Assembly: GCF_016756595.1 (NCBI RefSeq)
Contig: NZ_AP023258.1
Span: 186,001 to 250,000, forward strand
Direction: 5' to 3'
Origin: Mesorhizobium sp. L-2-11
Lineage (GTDB): Bacteria > Pseudomonadota > Alphaproteobacteria > Rhizobiales > Rhizobiaceae
Length of the DNA: 64,000 nt
The notes below the pieces were generated by a model that searched no databases, had not been told where the DNA came from, and was given only the letters and a program-made list of their open reading frames with translations. A program made the translations under genes and the position numbers. Shown here piece after piece: positions 1-7,362 of this stretch; the first letter of the stretch is position 1, and every line of letters starts with the position of its first letter.

Positions 1-1
1 C

Positions 2-166
2 AAGTTGCGCGAGGCAGCACGCCAGCGTGCCGAGAAATACGTTTCGTCCAAGGAGTCAGTAGACGCGGTTGTCAACGTAACTATTCGCCATTGGCTCAAG
101 ACATGTCGCGACGCTGCACTGGCAAGGCCAACGGACGAAGTTAGGGTGGAAGCCAAAACGCATTGA
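2..166 (+). CDS. 3' end of an unidentified protein gene, truncated by the window edge
   Basis: An open frame runs from the first bases to a TGA at 164-166 and gives 54 residues with ordinary bacterial composition: Arg/Lys/Ala-rich at first, then a helix-like stretch ending in KTH. The amphipathic ending resembles the last helix of some glycosyltransferases, but that is only a resemblance and I assign no function. Following the stop are 211 bases without a convincing gene, then the Tn3-type remnant, so this may be the last native gene before the mobile region. The start and most of the protein lie outside the window. Confidence 0.4.
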   Translation, partial: KLREAARQRAEKYVSSKESVDAVVNVTIRHWLKTCRDAALARPTDEVRVEAKTH

Positions 167-377
167 TTCACATTTGATGCTATTCCTCCGGTCCTCGCGC
201 GGAGGGTTTCGGTCAGTGTCTGACCGGGGCGCACTGCACGCTACCTTCCCGATGACCATGTTCGAGTCCGCTATCAGGGCTCGACCATGGCGTCTTGCGG
301 TAATTTGTCAATCATCCCGTGCGCGGGGCACCGGTGCGGCAGCCTCCGGCGACGCACAATTCCCCCGCGCTCAAATA

Positions 378-415
378 GGGGTCGGCACAAGAACTGTTCC
401 CAGCGACACGCAAGG
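378..415 (+). repeat. candidate 38-bp terminal inverted repeat of a Tn3-family transposon
   Basis: The segment begins GGGGTCGG and ends CGACACGCAAGG, 38 bases in all. It matches the usual Tn3-family design: 38 bp, GGGG at the outer end and a CACG(T/C)(T)AAG-like inner end. It lies 18 bases beyond the stop of the transposase remnant, where such an end is expected, and its outer flank AAATA is AT-rich like typical Tn3 targets. The second end was not found in the window. The assignment rests on pattern only. Confidence 0.45.
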
Positions 416-433
416 TCGAACGGAGCATGAATG

Positions 434-1038
434 TCATGCGGCGTTGCGTAACCGAGCCGGAAGTCTGAGCGACCGGAAGCCTTCAGGCATCTGATGTTCT
501 GCATCCCAGGTGTAGATGCCGGTCAGATTGATGTGTTCCCAGCTCAGCGGCGAGACGTGCTTGAGCAGATGATCCGGAATTTCGCGGTGCATTTGCGCAA
601 GTGGGTGACGGCCCGTTCGATATAGACCGTATTCCAATGCACGATCGCGCTAACGACGAGGTTGAGGCCGGAGGCGCGGAACGCCTGGCTTTCGAATGAT
701 CGGTCGCGGATTTCGCCGCGCTCGTGGAAGAAGACGGCGCGCTTCAGTTTATGCGCAGCTTCGCCCTTGTTGAGGCCGGCTTGGCAGCGCCGACGCAATA
801 TCGGACTTGAGTACCATTCGATCATGAACAGCGATCGCTCGATCCGACCGAGTTCCCGTAGCGCCCTTGCGAGCTGGCCTTCCTTCCTTCCTTCGAAGAT
901 GACGACAGCTTCTTCAGGATCGTAGACGGCACGACGGATCGCGTCGTGATCGACGCCGCCAGGCCAAGGTGATCGATCTTGGTTGCTCTTTATGGGATCC
1001 GCGGAGCGCTTCTCAAGGACGGACGGTCGAGGGGCCAT
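434..1038 (-). pseudogene. Tn3-family transposase (TnpA) C-terminal remnant, frameshifted
   Basis: Read on the minus strand, the translation carries hallmarks of the C-terminal part of Tn3-family DDE transposases: [42 protein letters not shown] and, in a second frame, [14 protein letters not shown]. The first block (to about 600) and the second block (about 600 to 434) are in different frames, so one frameshift near position 600 breaks the gene. Only roughly the last 200 of about 1,000 residues remain; the upstream part is missing past about 1038. It cannot encode an active transposase. The ending next to a GGGG-type inverted repeat supports it being the true right side of a decayed Tn3 element. 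Confidence 0.85.
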
Positions 1039-1275
1039 CCACAGCGACTGTCGAGGCTCGTTTCCAGGAGCCGTTCCAGCGAAGTCTCAGTAACGTAGCC
1101 GACGCAGCCGGTCGAAATGATGAGTCAGCGCTTTTTCGATCGCCGCCGTGTCTTCCTGGCGTCGGGTCTCTTTTCTCGAGATCGGTCGCAACACCTGCGT
1201 CGAATATGCTCACATCGAGCGCATAGGATATCGCGCGCCAGCGCATCTGCAGGCTGGACGGCGAGATAGCTCTGT

Positions 1276-1299
1276 CCGAAACTTGTATATATGTTTCGG
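1276..1299. promoter_or_regulatory. palindromic operator 1 of the abiE operon
   Basis: Perfect 7-bp inverted arms CCGAAAC and GTTTCGG are separated by a 10-bp AT-rich spacer. A second palindrome with the same arm core (CCGAAA/TTTCGG) and the same spacer length lies 44 bp downstream, centre to centre, about four helical turns away on the same DNA face. AbiEi-type antitoxins are known to autorepress by binding a pair of inverted repeats in their promoter, so this is very likely the distal AbiEi site. Confidence 0.7.
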
Positions 1300-1308
1300 C
1301 ATGCGACC

Positions 1309-1337
1309 TTGCCCATCGTCCGAAAAACGCCTACAAT
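1309..1337 (+). promoter_or_regulatory. sigma-70-like promoter of abiEi-abiEii
   Basis: TTGCCC (1309-1314) and TACAAT (1332-1337) are separated by 17 bases, a good housekeeping promoter. The start point would fall about 7 bases after the -10 box, at or next to the ATG at 1346. No Shine-Dalgarno sequence is present, so the mRNA is probably leaderless. The -10 box lies inside operator 2, so a bound repressor would block polymerase directly. Confidence 0.6.
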
Positions 1338-1345
1338 TTTCGGAC
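1318..1345. promoter_or_regulatory. palindromic operator 2 of the abiE operon
   Basis: Perfect 9-bp arms GTCCGAAAA and TTTTCGGAC surround a 10-bp spacer. The site ends at the base before the abiEi ATG and covers the -10 box, which suits autorepression. It is the better conserved of the two operators. Confidence 0.75.
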
Positions 1346-2173
1346 ATGAACAGCGACTCGCCTGATCTGAAAACAACCATGCTTGAGCGCATTCTTGCAG
1401 ATGCGCCGCGCAAGGTCTGGACAGCAAGCGATTTCATTGATCTCGCCTCGCGGGACGCTGTCGACAAGGCTTTGCAGCGGCTGACGAAGGTCGGGACCCT
1501 CAGGCGGATTGATCGCGGGCTCTACGATCAGCCCGGCTTCAATAAGCTCACCCAGAAACCCAATCCGCCGGATCCGCGCTCGGTCATCGACGCAGTCGGA
1601 CGTCGTGACCAAACCCGGATGCTTGTCGACGGCATGACCGCCGCGAACGACCTCGGCCTGACCGACGCCGTTCCGGCTAAAATCGTCGTTCACACTGACG
1701 CACGCCGCCGTGCGATCAAGCTGGGTAACGTGACAATCACCTTCCGTCCGACTGCAGCAAGCAAGCTGTTCTGGGCCGGGCGCCCGGCGATGCGCGTCGT
1801 CCAAGCGCTTCATTGGCTCCGCGATCTCCTGGTCCGTGAGGGAGAGAGTGATCACGTCATGCGCAAGCTGACCAAGCTTTTCGAAGATCCGACTGCGGGG
1901 CCGCCTCTCAAGGCCGATCTTACTGCTGGTATGACAGCGCTTCCGACATGGATGTGGGTGTTCCTCAAGCCGCTTGTTGAAAGCGATGCCGGCGTTCATC
2001 GTCGGCACATCGACGATGATCGTGCTGCTGATGATGATCGTCATCAGCAAAGAACGACGGACGATGACGATGATCAGCATCATGCTGCTGTCGTCCGCTC
2101 CAAGCGGACGCCGCTCTCTTCGCAGAAGACGCAAACCGCCAAGCGCAGTGCAACCCGGGCGACGAAGACATGA
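1346..2173 (+). CDS. abiEi: AbiEi-type antitoxin (DUF6088), type IV toxin-antitoxin
   Basis: The 275-residue protein matches the DUF6088/AbiEi antitoxin family: an N-terminal winged-helix part (about residues 10-60, with KVWTASDFIDLAS and RRIDRGLYDQPGFN) and a following domain with DGMTAANDLGL and WAGRPAMRVVQALHW. AbiEi proteins silence their own operon and counteract the AbiEii nucleotidyltransferase without binding it. ATG 1346 is chosen because it directly follows the operator-promoter and begins the family similarity; the open frame extends upstream without matches. The stop overlaps the toxin start by ATGA. Oddly, about 65 residues after the usual family end (near residue 210) form a tail rich in Asp, His and Arg, coded by GAT/CGT/CAT-rich low-complexity DNA. 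Confidence 0.85.
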   Translation: MNSDSPDLKTTMLERILADAPRKVWTASDFIDLASRDAVDKALQRLTKVGTLRRIDRGLYDQPGFNKLTQKPNPPDPRSVIDAVGRRDQTRMLVDGMTAANDLGLTDAVPAKIVVHTDARRRAIKLGNVTITFRPTAASKLFWAGRPAMRVVQALHWLRDLLVREGESDHVMRKLTKLFEDPTAGPPLKADLTAGMTALPTWMWVFLKPLVESDAGVHRRHIDDDRAADDDRHQQRTTDDDDDQHHAAVVRSKRTPLSSQKTQTAKRSATRATKT

Positions 2174-2410
2174 ATCCGGCTTTCGACGAGGTTCTCGCGG
2201 CGGGATCGGACGCGATGCTGAGCGCCTTCGATACGACGGCGCTACGCCTCGGCACGACATCCCAAAATATCGAGAAGGACTTCTGGGTCAGTTGGACGCT
2301 GGATGCCTTGTTCAATGGCTTGAAAAAGGGCGGACCCCGCCTCCTCTTCAAGGGTGGAACCTCTCTGTCCAAGGGGTTTGGTCTGATCAACCGCTTTTCC
2401 GAAGACATCG
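2170..2410 (+). CDS. abiEii: AbiEii-type nucleotidyltransferase toxin, exon 1 (interrupted)
   Basis: The first 80 codons of an AbiEii/AbiGii-family toxin. It shows EKDFWVSWTLDALF and the nucleotidyltransferase core GGTSLSKGFGLINRFSED, in which Gly-Ser and the following Asp pair bind nucleotide and metal. The gene stops being coding exactly at 2410, inside the ED-I-D acidic motif, where the group II intron begins. Joining base 2410 to base 7363 gives ...SEDI-D-VTVFRDD..., a 358-residue protein of normal length (241 + 836 bases, divisible by three). Toxin is therefore made only if the intron is spliced out. The start overlaps the antitoxin stop (ATGA), so the two are translationally coupled. 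Confidence 0.85.
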
Positions 2411-3026
2411 GTGCGCCGTGACGGCGCGGGAGGGTAGTATGACATAGTTAGAACCCCTCCTAGCTTTGCTGATTTTCGACCGACGGCTGCAATGCCGTCC
2501 CTTTCGTGGGAACAACGAAAGGAAGGGGACCGAAAAGCTGGACCGGGTGTCGCCGGTTCGGTGCCATAAGCAGATCGGTCTGAACTGTACCGGACGGAAG
2601 CCATCACTACCGGGCCGGGCTACCGCAGTGCTCATGGTGAGACAACGAAGTGCGTGACTGAAGCCTCTGAATATCCGAGAAGTTTCCCAACCGTGATGGC
2701 GGGGGAGACAAACAGAGCGATCAGACATGGCAGGGCTCAATGTTCCCTGCTGAGGGGTGCGAGAAATACGCACTCGGGGTGGGCGAGTTCCTTCAACCCA
2801 CTCTCCGTATCGCCAGGGGTATAGCGCACCACCTACAGGCACGAAGGTTGAAAATCGGAACACGGGAACCTGAACCGTCTGCCCGGCAGGAACCGGGCTA
2901 GCCGCGACGACCGGAGACGGGCGTGTTCAGGGGCGGAGCCTCCGTAGTAGTCCGAGTCCAGGAAAGCTGGGCACATGGCGAAGGGAGGCAGGAAGACGAT
3001 CGGTTGGCATGACGGAGGAGTGATCT

Positions 3027-3598
3027 GTGGACATGGATCATCAGGCTGATGAAGCTTGGGTACTCGGCGTTCAGCGCAAACTGTATCAGTGGAGTAAGGC
3101 GAATCCCGACGAACAGTGGCGGGACATGTGGGGCTGGCTGACAGACTCGCGCATGCTTCGTCACGCTTGGCGTCGCGTGTCCACCAATAAGGGCGGGCGC
3201 ACGGCCGGGGTCGACGGGATGACCGTAGGACGCATCCGGAAGAGAGGAGAGCTACGCTTTCTCGACAGGCTTCAGGCTGAACTGCGCTCTTGCGCGTACA
3301 GACCGAGCCCGGCGAGGCGCAAGCTCATCCCCAAAGCCGGTAAACCGGGGCAGTTCCGGCCCCTGGGCATTCCCACGGTCAAGGACCGCGTCGTACAAAG
3401 CGCGGTCAAAACACTTCTGGAGCCAATCTTCGAGGCGCAGTTCTGGCATGTTTCCTATGGGTTCAGGCCCGGACGGAGCACGCACGGCGCCTTGGAGCAT
3501 ATCCGACGGGCTGCTCAGTCGCATAAACGCGGCGGGGATACCCGGAGGCACGGGATGCCATATCCGTGGGTCATCGAGGGAGACATCAAGGGCTGCTT
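3027..3598 (+). pseudogene. ltrA: group II intron reverse transcriptase/maturase, 5' part
   Basis: Starts at GTG 3027 with GGAGGAG six bases upstream. The translation carries the RT N-terminal signatures: RRVSTNKGGRTAGVDGMTV, YRPSPARRKLIPKAGK, RPLGIPTVKDRVVQ and YGFRPGRSTHGAL, then EGDIKGC. Reading then runs into foreign DNA at 3599 and stops at 3612-3614. Joining the TT at 3597-3598 to base 6338 restores GDIKGC-FDN and a 504-residue enzyme. The break is in the RT motif that contains the first catalytic Asp (GDI), so neither half should polymerise or mature the intron alone. Confidence 0.88.
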
Positions 3599-3625
3599 GG
3601 ATCCATTGTCATAATGCCCCCTGGT

Positions 3626-5851
3626 TCATGAAGTGTGTTCGAAGAGGGTGGGATCGTGATCTATGGTCTTGATCCATAAACCTTTTCTCTGTCCGCGGAC
3701 GATATGGACGGCGTCCAGTTCGCCGCGTTTTATTCGCTGCAACAAACTTTGGCGGGAAAGCCCGAGGGTGTCCATGGCATCGCGGATCGGTTCAAAGCCG
3801 TGGCCGGGTGTGGTGAGGAAGCGGGCCTTGAGCTCCGGGGTTAGGCGAATGCGCCAGGGCGCGCCGGGCGTGATTTGTTCGCCCTGGATCAGGCCGTCGT
3901 TGATGTGGCGGTGGAGCGTCGACGGCGCCACGCCGAGGCTGGCGGCGGCCTGACGGACGGTGACGATGTCGCCGTTGGCGGCCGGCGGCTTGGCCTTGCA
4001 GACAGGAATCTTCCAGTGGTTGCGCAGATAGCCGACGCGATTGGCATCGAAGCGGTGGCCGTACGCCGTTCGGCGACCCTGGCGGTTGAGGACGCCGGCG
4101 ATGACGGCGTCGGGGTAATGCGGTGCCAGCCGCCGCAGCAGCGCCAGCGTATCTTCGTCGGTACGAACCGTCGCCGGTCGCGAGCGCGGTAAGGCGACGG
4201 TGAGGCGGCTCGTAGCATCGCCCTTCCAGCGCAGCACCAGACGCGCCGCTGCCTCGCCGCGATCAATATGGAGGGTGACCTCCTCGAGGAGAGTGCGCAG
4301 CAATTCCTTGCGGTCACGCGGCGTGGTGGTGGGCGCGTGCCAAACGCTCGCCAGATCGGCCCCGAGGGCAAGCAGCTTTTCCCGCTCCGTGGCCGACAGG
4401 ACGCGCGGACGCTGCTCCTCGCGCCGCGCCAGTTCCGCCTTTGCCGCCTCCAGTGCGCGCAGCGCCTCCTCCCACTCCTGCTCGAGCCTGCGGGCGACCA
4501 GGCGATTGTCGGGATCGACGGCGCAATAGCGGCGCTCGGCGCGGTTGACGACGAAGACGGCGCGCTCCACGTCGAGCCGCCATTGCTTGAGGGCCGCCTC
4601 GCGATCGTTCTCCAGCCGCTCGGCCGCTTCGAGCGTGGCGGTCAGGCACACCGGCTCCAGCGCTTCCAGGAAGGCCGCCACCACGGCTTCATCGATCTGC
4701 CCGCCGCCAACATTGAGGCAATGGACGCCTCTGCCCTCGACGACCACCTTGCCGGGACAATGGTAGCCCGGCGTCACGGTGCGGCCGCGATAATGGGTGT
4801 GCAGCCGTCGCCCGCAATGGCCGCAACGGGCAATGCCCTGCAGCAGGGCGCCGCCCTCTCTGGCGGCGCCACCGGCCTGTTCCTGCGCCTTGGCGTGCGT
4901 CCGGGGCTGGGTGTTGGCCGCCATGCGCTCTCGATTGGCCTCGAAGGTCGGCCAGTCGAGATAGCCCTGGTGGTGGTCCTTGATCAGCACTTGCCAGTCT
5001 TCCATCGGCAGCTTGCGCATCCGCTTGCGCCGCGCGCCGGTTTCGTCGAGCACCGTCTCTCGGCGATTCTTGCCATAGACATAGGCGCCCGCATAGACCG
5101 GATTGGCAAGCACGCTGTGAATGGCGTGGTAGCTGGCCTCGCCCCAGCGCAGCTCTGTGCGTGCATTAAGCCACAGCGGGAACTTCATTCCTTGCTCGCG
5201 GAACCACAGCCACACGCGGCGCGCCGAGCCGAGCTCGGCAAAGCGGGCAAAGACGGTGCGGATGGCATGGGCGACGGCCTCGTCGGGATGGATCAGGATC
5301 TCGCCGTCTTCGTCCCCCCAGATGAAGCCGATCGGTAGGCCGCGGCGCAATTCGCCGCGCGCTGCCTTGTTGCGGATGCCGCCATCGAGGCGGGCGCGCA
5401 GGACGTGCAATTCGGCCTCGCTCATGGCGCCTTTCAAACCGAGCAAAAGTCTATCGTTGAACAGGGCCGGGTGGTAGATTCCGTCGGCATCGCCAATCAG
5501 CGTATCGGTCAGCCCCGCCAACTCGATCAGCCGGTGCCAGTCGGCATTGTTGCGCGCCAGTCGCGAAACCTCCAGGCCAAGCACGATGCCGACCCGGGCC
5601 AGCGCCACCTCGCTGGTCAGCCGGGCAAAGCCGGCGCGCATGACGCTGCCTGCGCCGGACAGGCCGAGGTCCTCGTCGATGACCAGGACACGCTCGTCCG
5701 GCCAACCCAGCTCGCGCGCCCGCTCGGCCAGCCCGTATTGTCGCTCGGTCGATTCACGGTTGTTCTCCACCTGCGAGGCGCTCGACTGGCGCAGGTAGAC
5801 GACAGCCAACCGGGCCTGGTGACCGGCGGCGATTTTGCTGTGTTCAGTCAT
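3626..5851 (-). CDS. large serine recombinase
   Basis: A 741-residue recombinase. Residues about 15-160 form the resolvase catalytic domain: YxRxS at YLRQS makes Ser23 the likely nucleophile, followed by LEVSRLARNNADWHRL. A recombinase DNA-binding domain follows (about 185-330, RRGLPIGFIWGDEDGE), then a zinc ribbon (CGHCGRRLH ... YHCPG ... GVHCLN, about 345-385) and a coiled-coil segment rich in Ala/Glu/Arg. The C-terminus holds two helix-turn-helix-like stretches (TVRQAAASLGVAPSTLHRHI and LSRQSLLQRIKRGELDAV). It ends 27 bases inside the left element boundary, so it most likely catalysed the insertion. The upstream small gene overlaps its start by 8 bases, as in other such operons. Confidence 0.88.
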   Translation of the reverse strand: MTEHSKIAAGHQARLAVVYLRQSSASQVENNRESTERQYGLAERARELGWPDERVLVIDEDLGLSGAGSVMRAGFARLTSEVALARVGIVLGLEVSRLARNNADWHRLIELAGLTDTLIGDADGIYHPALFNDRLLLGLKGAMSEAELHVLRARLDGGIRNKAARGELRRGLPIGFIWGDEDGEILIHPDEAVAHAIRTVFARFAELGSARRVWLWFREQGMKFPLWLNARTELRWGEASYHAIHSVLANPVYAGAYVYGKNRRETVLDETGARRKRMRKLPMEDWQVLIKDHHQGYLDWPTFEANRERMAANTQPRTHAKAQEQAGGAAREGGALLQGIARCGHCGRRLHTHYRGRTVTPGYHCPGKVVVEGRGVHCLNVGGGQIDEAVVAAFLEALEPVCLTATLEAAERLENDREAALKQWRLDVERAVFVVNRAERRYCAVDPDNRLVARRLEQEWEEALRALEAAKAELARREEQRPRVLSATEREKLLALGADLASVWHAPTTTPRDRKELLRTLLEEVTLHIDRGEAAARLVLRWKGDATSRLTVALPRSRPATVRTDEDTLALLRRLAPHYPDAVIAGVLNRQGRRTAYGHRFDANRVGYLRNHWKIPVCKAKPPAANGDIVTVRQAAASLGVAPSTLHRHINDGLIQGEQITPGAPWRIRLTPELKARFLTTPGHGFEPIRDAMDTLGLSRQSLLQRIKRGELDAVHIVRGQRKGLWIKTIDHDPTLFEHTS

Positions 5852-6002
5852 GACCGGCCTCCCTCACTGTCAGCATGCGCGCGATCACGAGGGCGAGCCG
5901 GCGCAACGCCTCCGCCCGCGCCTCGGCGTCCAGCGTCTCCCAGGCGGGTGGGTCGGGAGGCCGCTTGCGGTCTTCCTCGGCGAATCTCAGCTTCAGTTGC
6001 AT
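5844..6002 (-). CDS. small protein of the serine-recombinase operon
   Basis: A 52-residue acidic/arginine-rich helical protein (MQLKLRFAEED ... ARAEALRRLALVIARML). ATG 6002 is preceded by AGGAGGAGCGAC on the minus strand, a strong ribosome site. Similar 50-residue genes commonly sit just before serine recombinases of this family and overlap their start, as here (8 bases). The role is unknown; an accessory or regulatory role in recombination is an inference from position. Confidence 0.65.
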   Translation of the reverse strand: MQLKLRFAEEDRKRPPDPPAWETLDAEARAEALRRLALVIARMLTVREAGHD

Positions 6003-6282
6003 GTCGCTCCTCCTTGTCATCGGGCGGCGACTCGCCGCGCCGCTCAAGAAGAGCGTCGGTCAGAAGGCGCAGATGCAGAAGGTCTGAAATCCGCCCAATG
6101 CTGGAGTGATTTGCTGGCGAGGCTGTGGAACCACCATCCATGCCCCCGAGATCCGTCCACGCCACGGGAATGTAGGTCCGGCTGCCGTCCGGCAATTCTA
6201 CAAGCAGCGTTGGCTCGCCGCGGCGTTTGAGTCGGCTGATTACGGCCAGAGGCCGCCCTTCAAAGGCGTGGCCCTCCCGCAT
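5848..6282 (-). CDS. DUF5372-like protein of the serine-recombinase operon
   Basis: The first about 80 residues (FEGRPLAVISR, LLVELPDGSRTYIPVAWTDL, RISDLLHLRLLTDALLE) resemble the DUF5372 proteins that are the first gene in many serine-recombinase operons. After about residue 95 the frame has no sensible homology and continues 155 bases into the next gene in a different frame, giving an Arg/Gly/Ala-rich tail. Either the true stop was lost by a small frameshift or the protein has a long overlapping tail. The function of DUF5372 is not known. The start at 6282 is 55 bases inside the right element boundary. Confidence 0.5.
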   Translation of the reverse strand: MREGHAFEGRPLAVISRLKRRGEPTLLVELPDGSRTYIPVAWTDLGGMDGGSTASPANHSSIGRISDLLHLRLLTDALLERRGESPPDDKEERHATEAEIRRGRPQAASRPTRLGDAGRRGAGGGVAPARPRDRAHADSEGGRS

Positions 6283-6337
6283 GATCGTTGCCGAGGCGGG
6301 AAGGTCCTGGTGATGGGCAGTCTGGAGATGTTTCCTT

Positions 6338-7280
6338 TGACAACATCAACCATCACTATCTGATGGAACGGCTACGCAAACGCGTCGCCGACCAGCGGGT
6401 GGTACGGTTGGTCGGGCAGTTCCTGAAAGCCGGCGTGCTGGCGGAGGAGCAGTTCTTCCGCACGGAAGCCGGAACCCCGCAAGGTGGGATCATATCACCG
6501 CTGCTCGCCAACATTGCGCTCAGCGCGATTGAGGAGAGATATAAACGGTGGGTGCATCCTGATCTGACGGGGAGGTCTTCACGACAATCGATACTCTCGG
6601 CGGCATCGGGTAGACGTATGTGGGATCGCAAAGCAGGGCACTGCGTGTGCTTCCCTGTGCGCTATGCAGACGACTTCGTGGTGCTGGTTTCCGGCACGCA
6701 GGAACAGGCCATCGAGGAGAAATCCGCGCTGGCAAAATACCTGCGGGAAACAACGGGCCTTGAGTTGTCACCGGAAAAGACGAAGATCACCGCAATGACG
6801 GACGGGTTCGAGTTCCTCGGATTCCGCTTCGTCATGGAATGGGACGGGCGCTACGGATATTGTGCACGCGTACAAATCCCCAAGGCCAAGTCCCTCGATC
6901 TCCGTCACAAAGTCAAGGAGTGCACTGGGCGTGACAGCGCGAGAGGCACCCTTGGTGCAAAGCTTCAGGAGCTTAATCCCATCCTGCGCGGATGGGCGAA
7001 TTACTTCCGCTTTTGCTACGGAGCCAGCAACGTGTTTACCAGCCTCGACTGGTACACCGGGGATCGGCTCTGGCGCTGGCAACGGAAAGTTCGCCCAAAC
7101 GCCAACGCGAGCGAAATCGCAAAAGGCCGACAGCGTAGCAGTCGCCGTCCGACGGTGAGACTGTGGCGCGATGGGTCCGTCGAGCAATATATGCTCGCAT
7201 GGACTCTCGTCTGCCGGTTTCGTCTGGCGTGGATGGGAACGCCAAACTTCGCCACGTCTTCTGGCGAGCCGGATGCATAA
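6338..7280 (+). pseudogene. ltrA: group II intron reverse transcriptase/maturase, 3' part
   Basis: Resumes the RT frame with FDNINHHYLMERL, then AGTPQGGIISPLLANIALS and the polymerase site YADDFVVL, followed by the thumb/maturase region (FLGFRFVMEW, LNPILRGWANYF). The TAA lies inside domain V of the intron, a common arrangement. The half lacks its own start and the N-terminal palm, so it should not be made as a working enzyme. No HNH endonuclease domain is evident after the maturase part. Confidence 0.88.
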
Positions 7281-7362
7281 CGAAAGGTGCACGTCCGGTT
7301 CTGCGAGGGGTGGTGAGAAACGGACCGCTGCAAGGCGGCACCGCGCTCGCCACCTACTCTAC
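7266..7362 (+). ncRNA. group II intron domains V and VI
   Basis: Domain V: arms GAGCCGGA (7266-7273) and TCCGGTTC (7294-7301) pair over eight bases around a loop with GAAAGG. Domain VI: GGTGGTGAG (7309-7317) pairs with CTCGCCACC (7346-7354). An eight-base tail ends in the AC at 7361-7362, with A7356 a possible branch point. Both stems fit the expected catalytic core and confirm the 3' boundary. Confidence 0.8.

Larger units (their letters stand above)
3597..6337. mobile_element. serine-recombinase element inserted in the intron reverse transcriptase gene
   Basis: About 2.74 kb of DNA interrupts the RT gene. The left junction reads GGCTGC-TT-GGATCC and the right junction TTTCC-TT-TGAC. A shared TT is thus the likely crossover dinucleotide, with empty site GGCTGC-TT-TGAC and circular site TTTCC-TT-GGATCC. 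Large serine recombinases exchange strands around a 2-bp core, which fits. The cargo is three minus-strand genes only: a DUF5372-like protein, a 52-residue protein and the recombinase. The element is therefore little more than a self-moving cassette. Confidence 0.7.
2411..7362 (+). mobile_element. group II intron inserted in abiEii, itself interrupted
   Basis: The 5' end GTGCGCC fits the bacterial GUGYG consensus and the 3' end CTAC fits AY. The boundaries are fixed by restoration of the AbiEii frame. About 600 bases of ribozyme domains I-III precede the reverse transcriptase frame (3027-7280, in two pieces), and domains V and VI close the element. Total length is 4,952 bases; without the inner 2.74 kb insertion it would be about 2.2 kb, the usual size. 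It lies in the sense orientation, so splicing could rescue the toxin mRNA. Its own maturase is disrupted, so splicing would need a maturase from elsewhere or be poor. Confidence 0.88.

Noticed and set aside
211..227. CGGTCAG-TGT-CTGACCG palindrome as a terminator
   Set aside because: No T-run and not placed directly after the gene ending at 166; meaning unclear.
4268..5338. 356-codon plus-strand frame inside the serine recombinase
   Set aside because: Antisense to a complete recombinase with all motifs; no homology seen.
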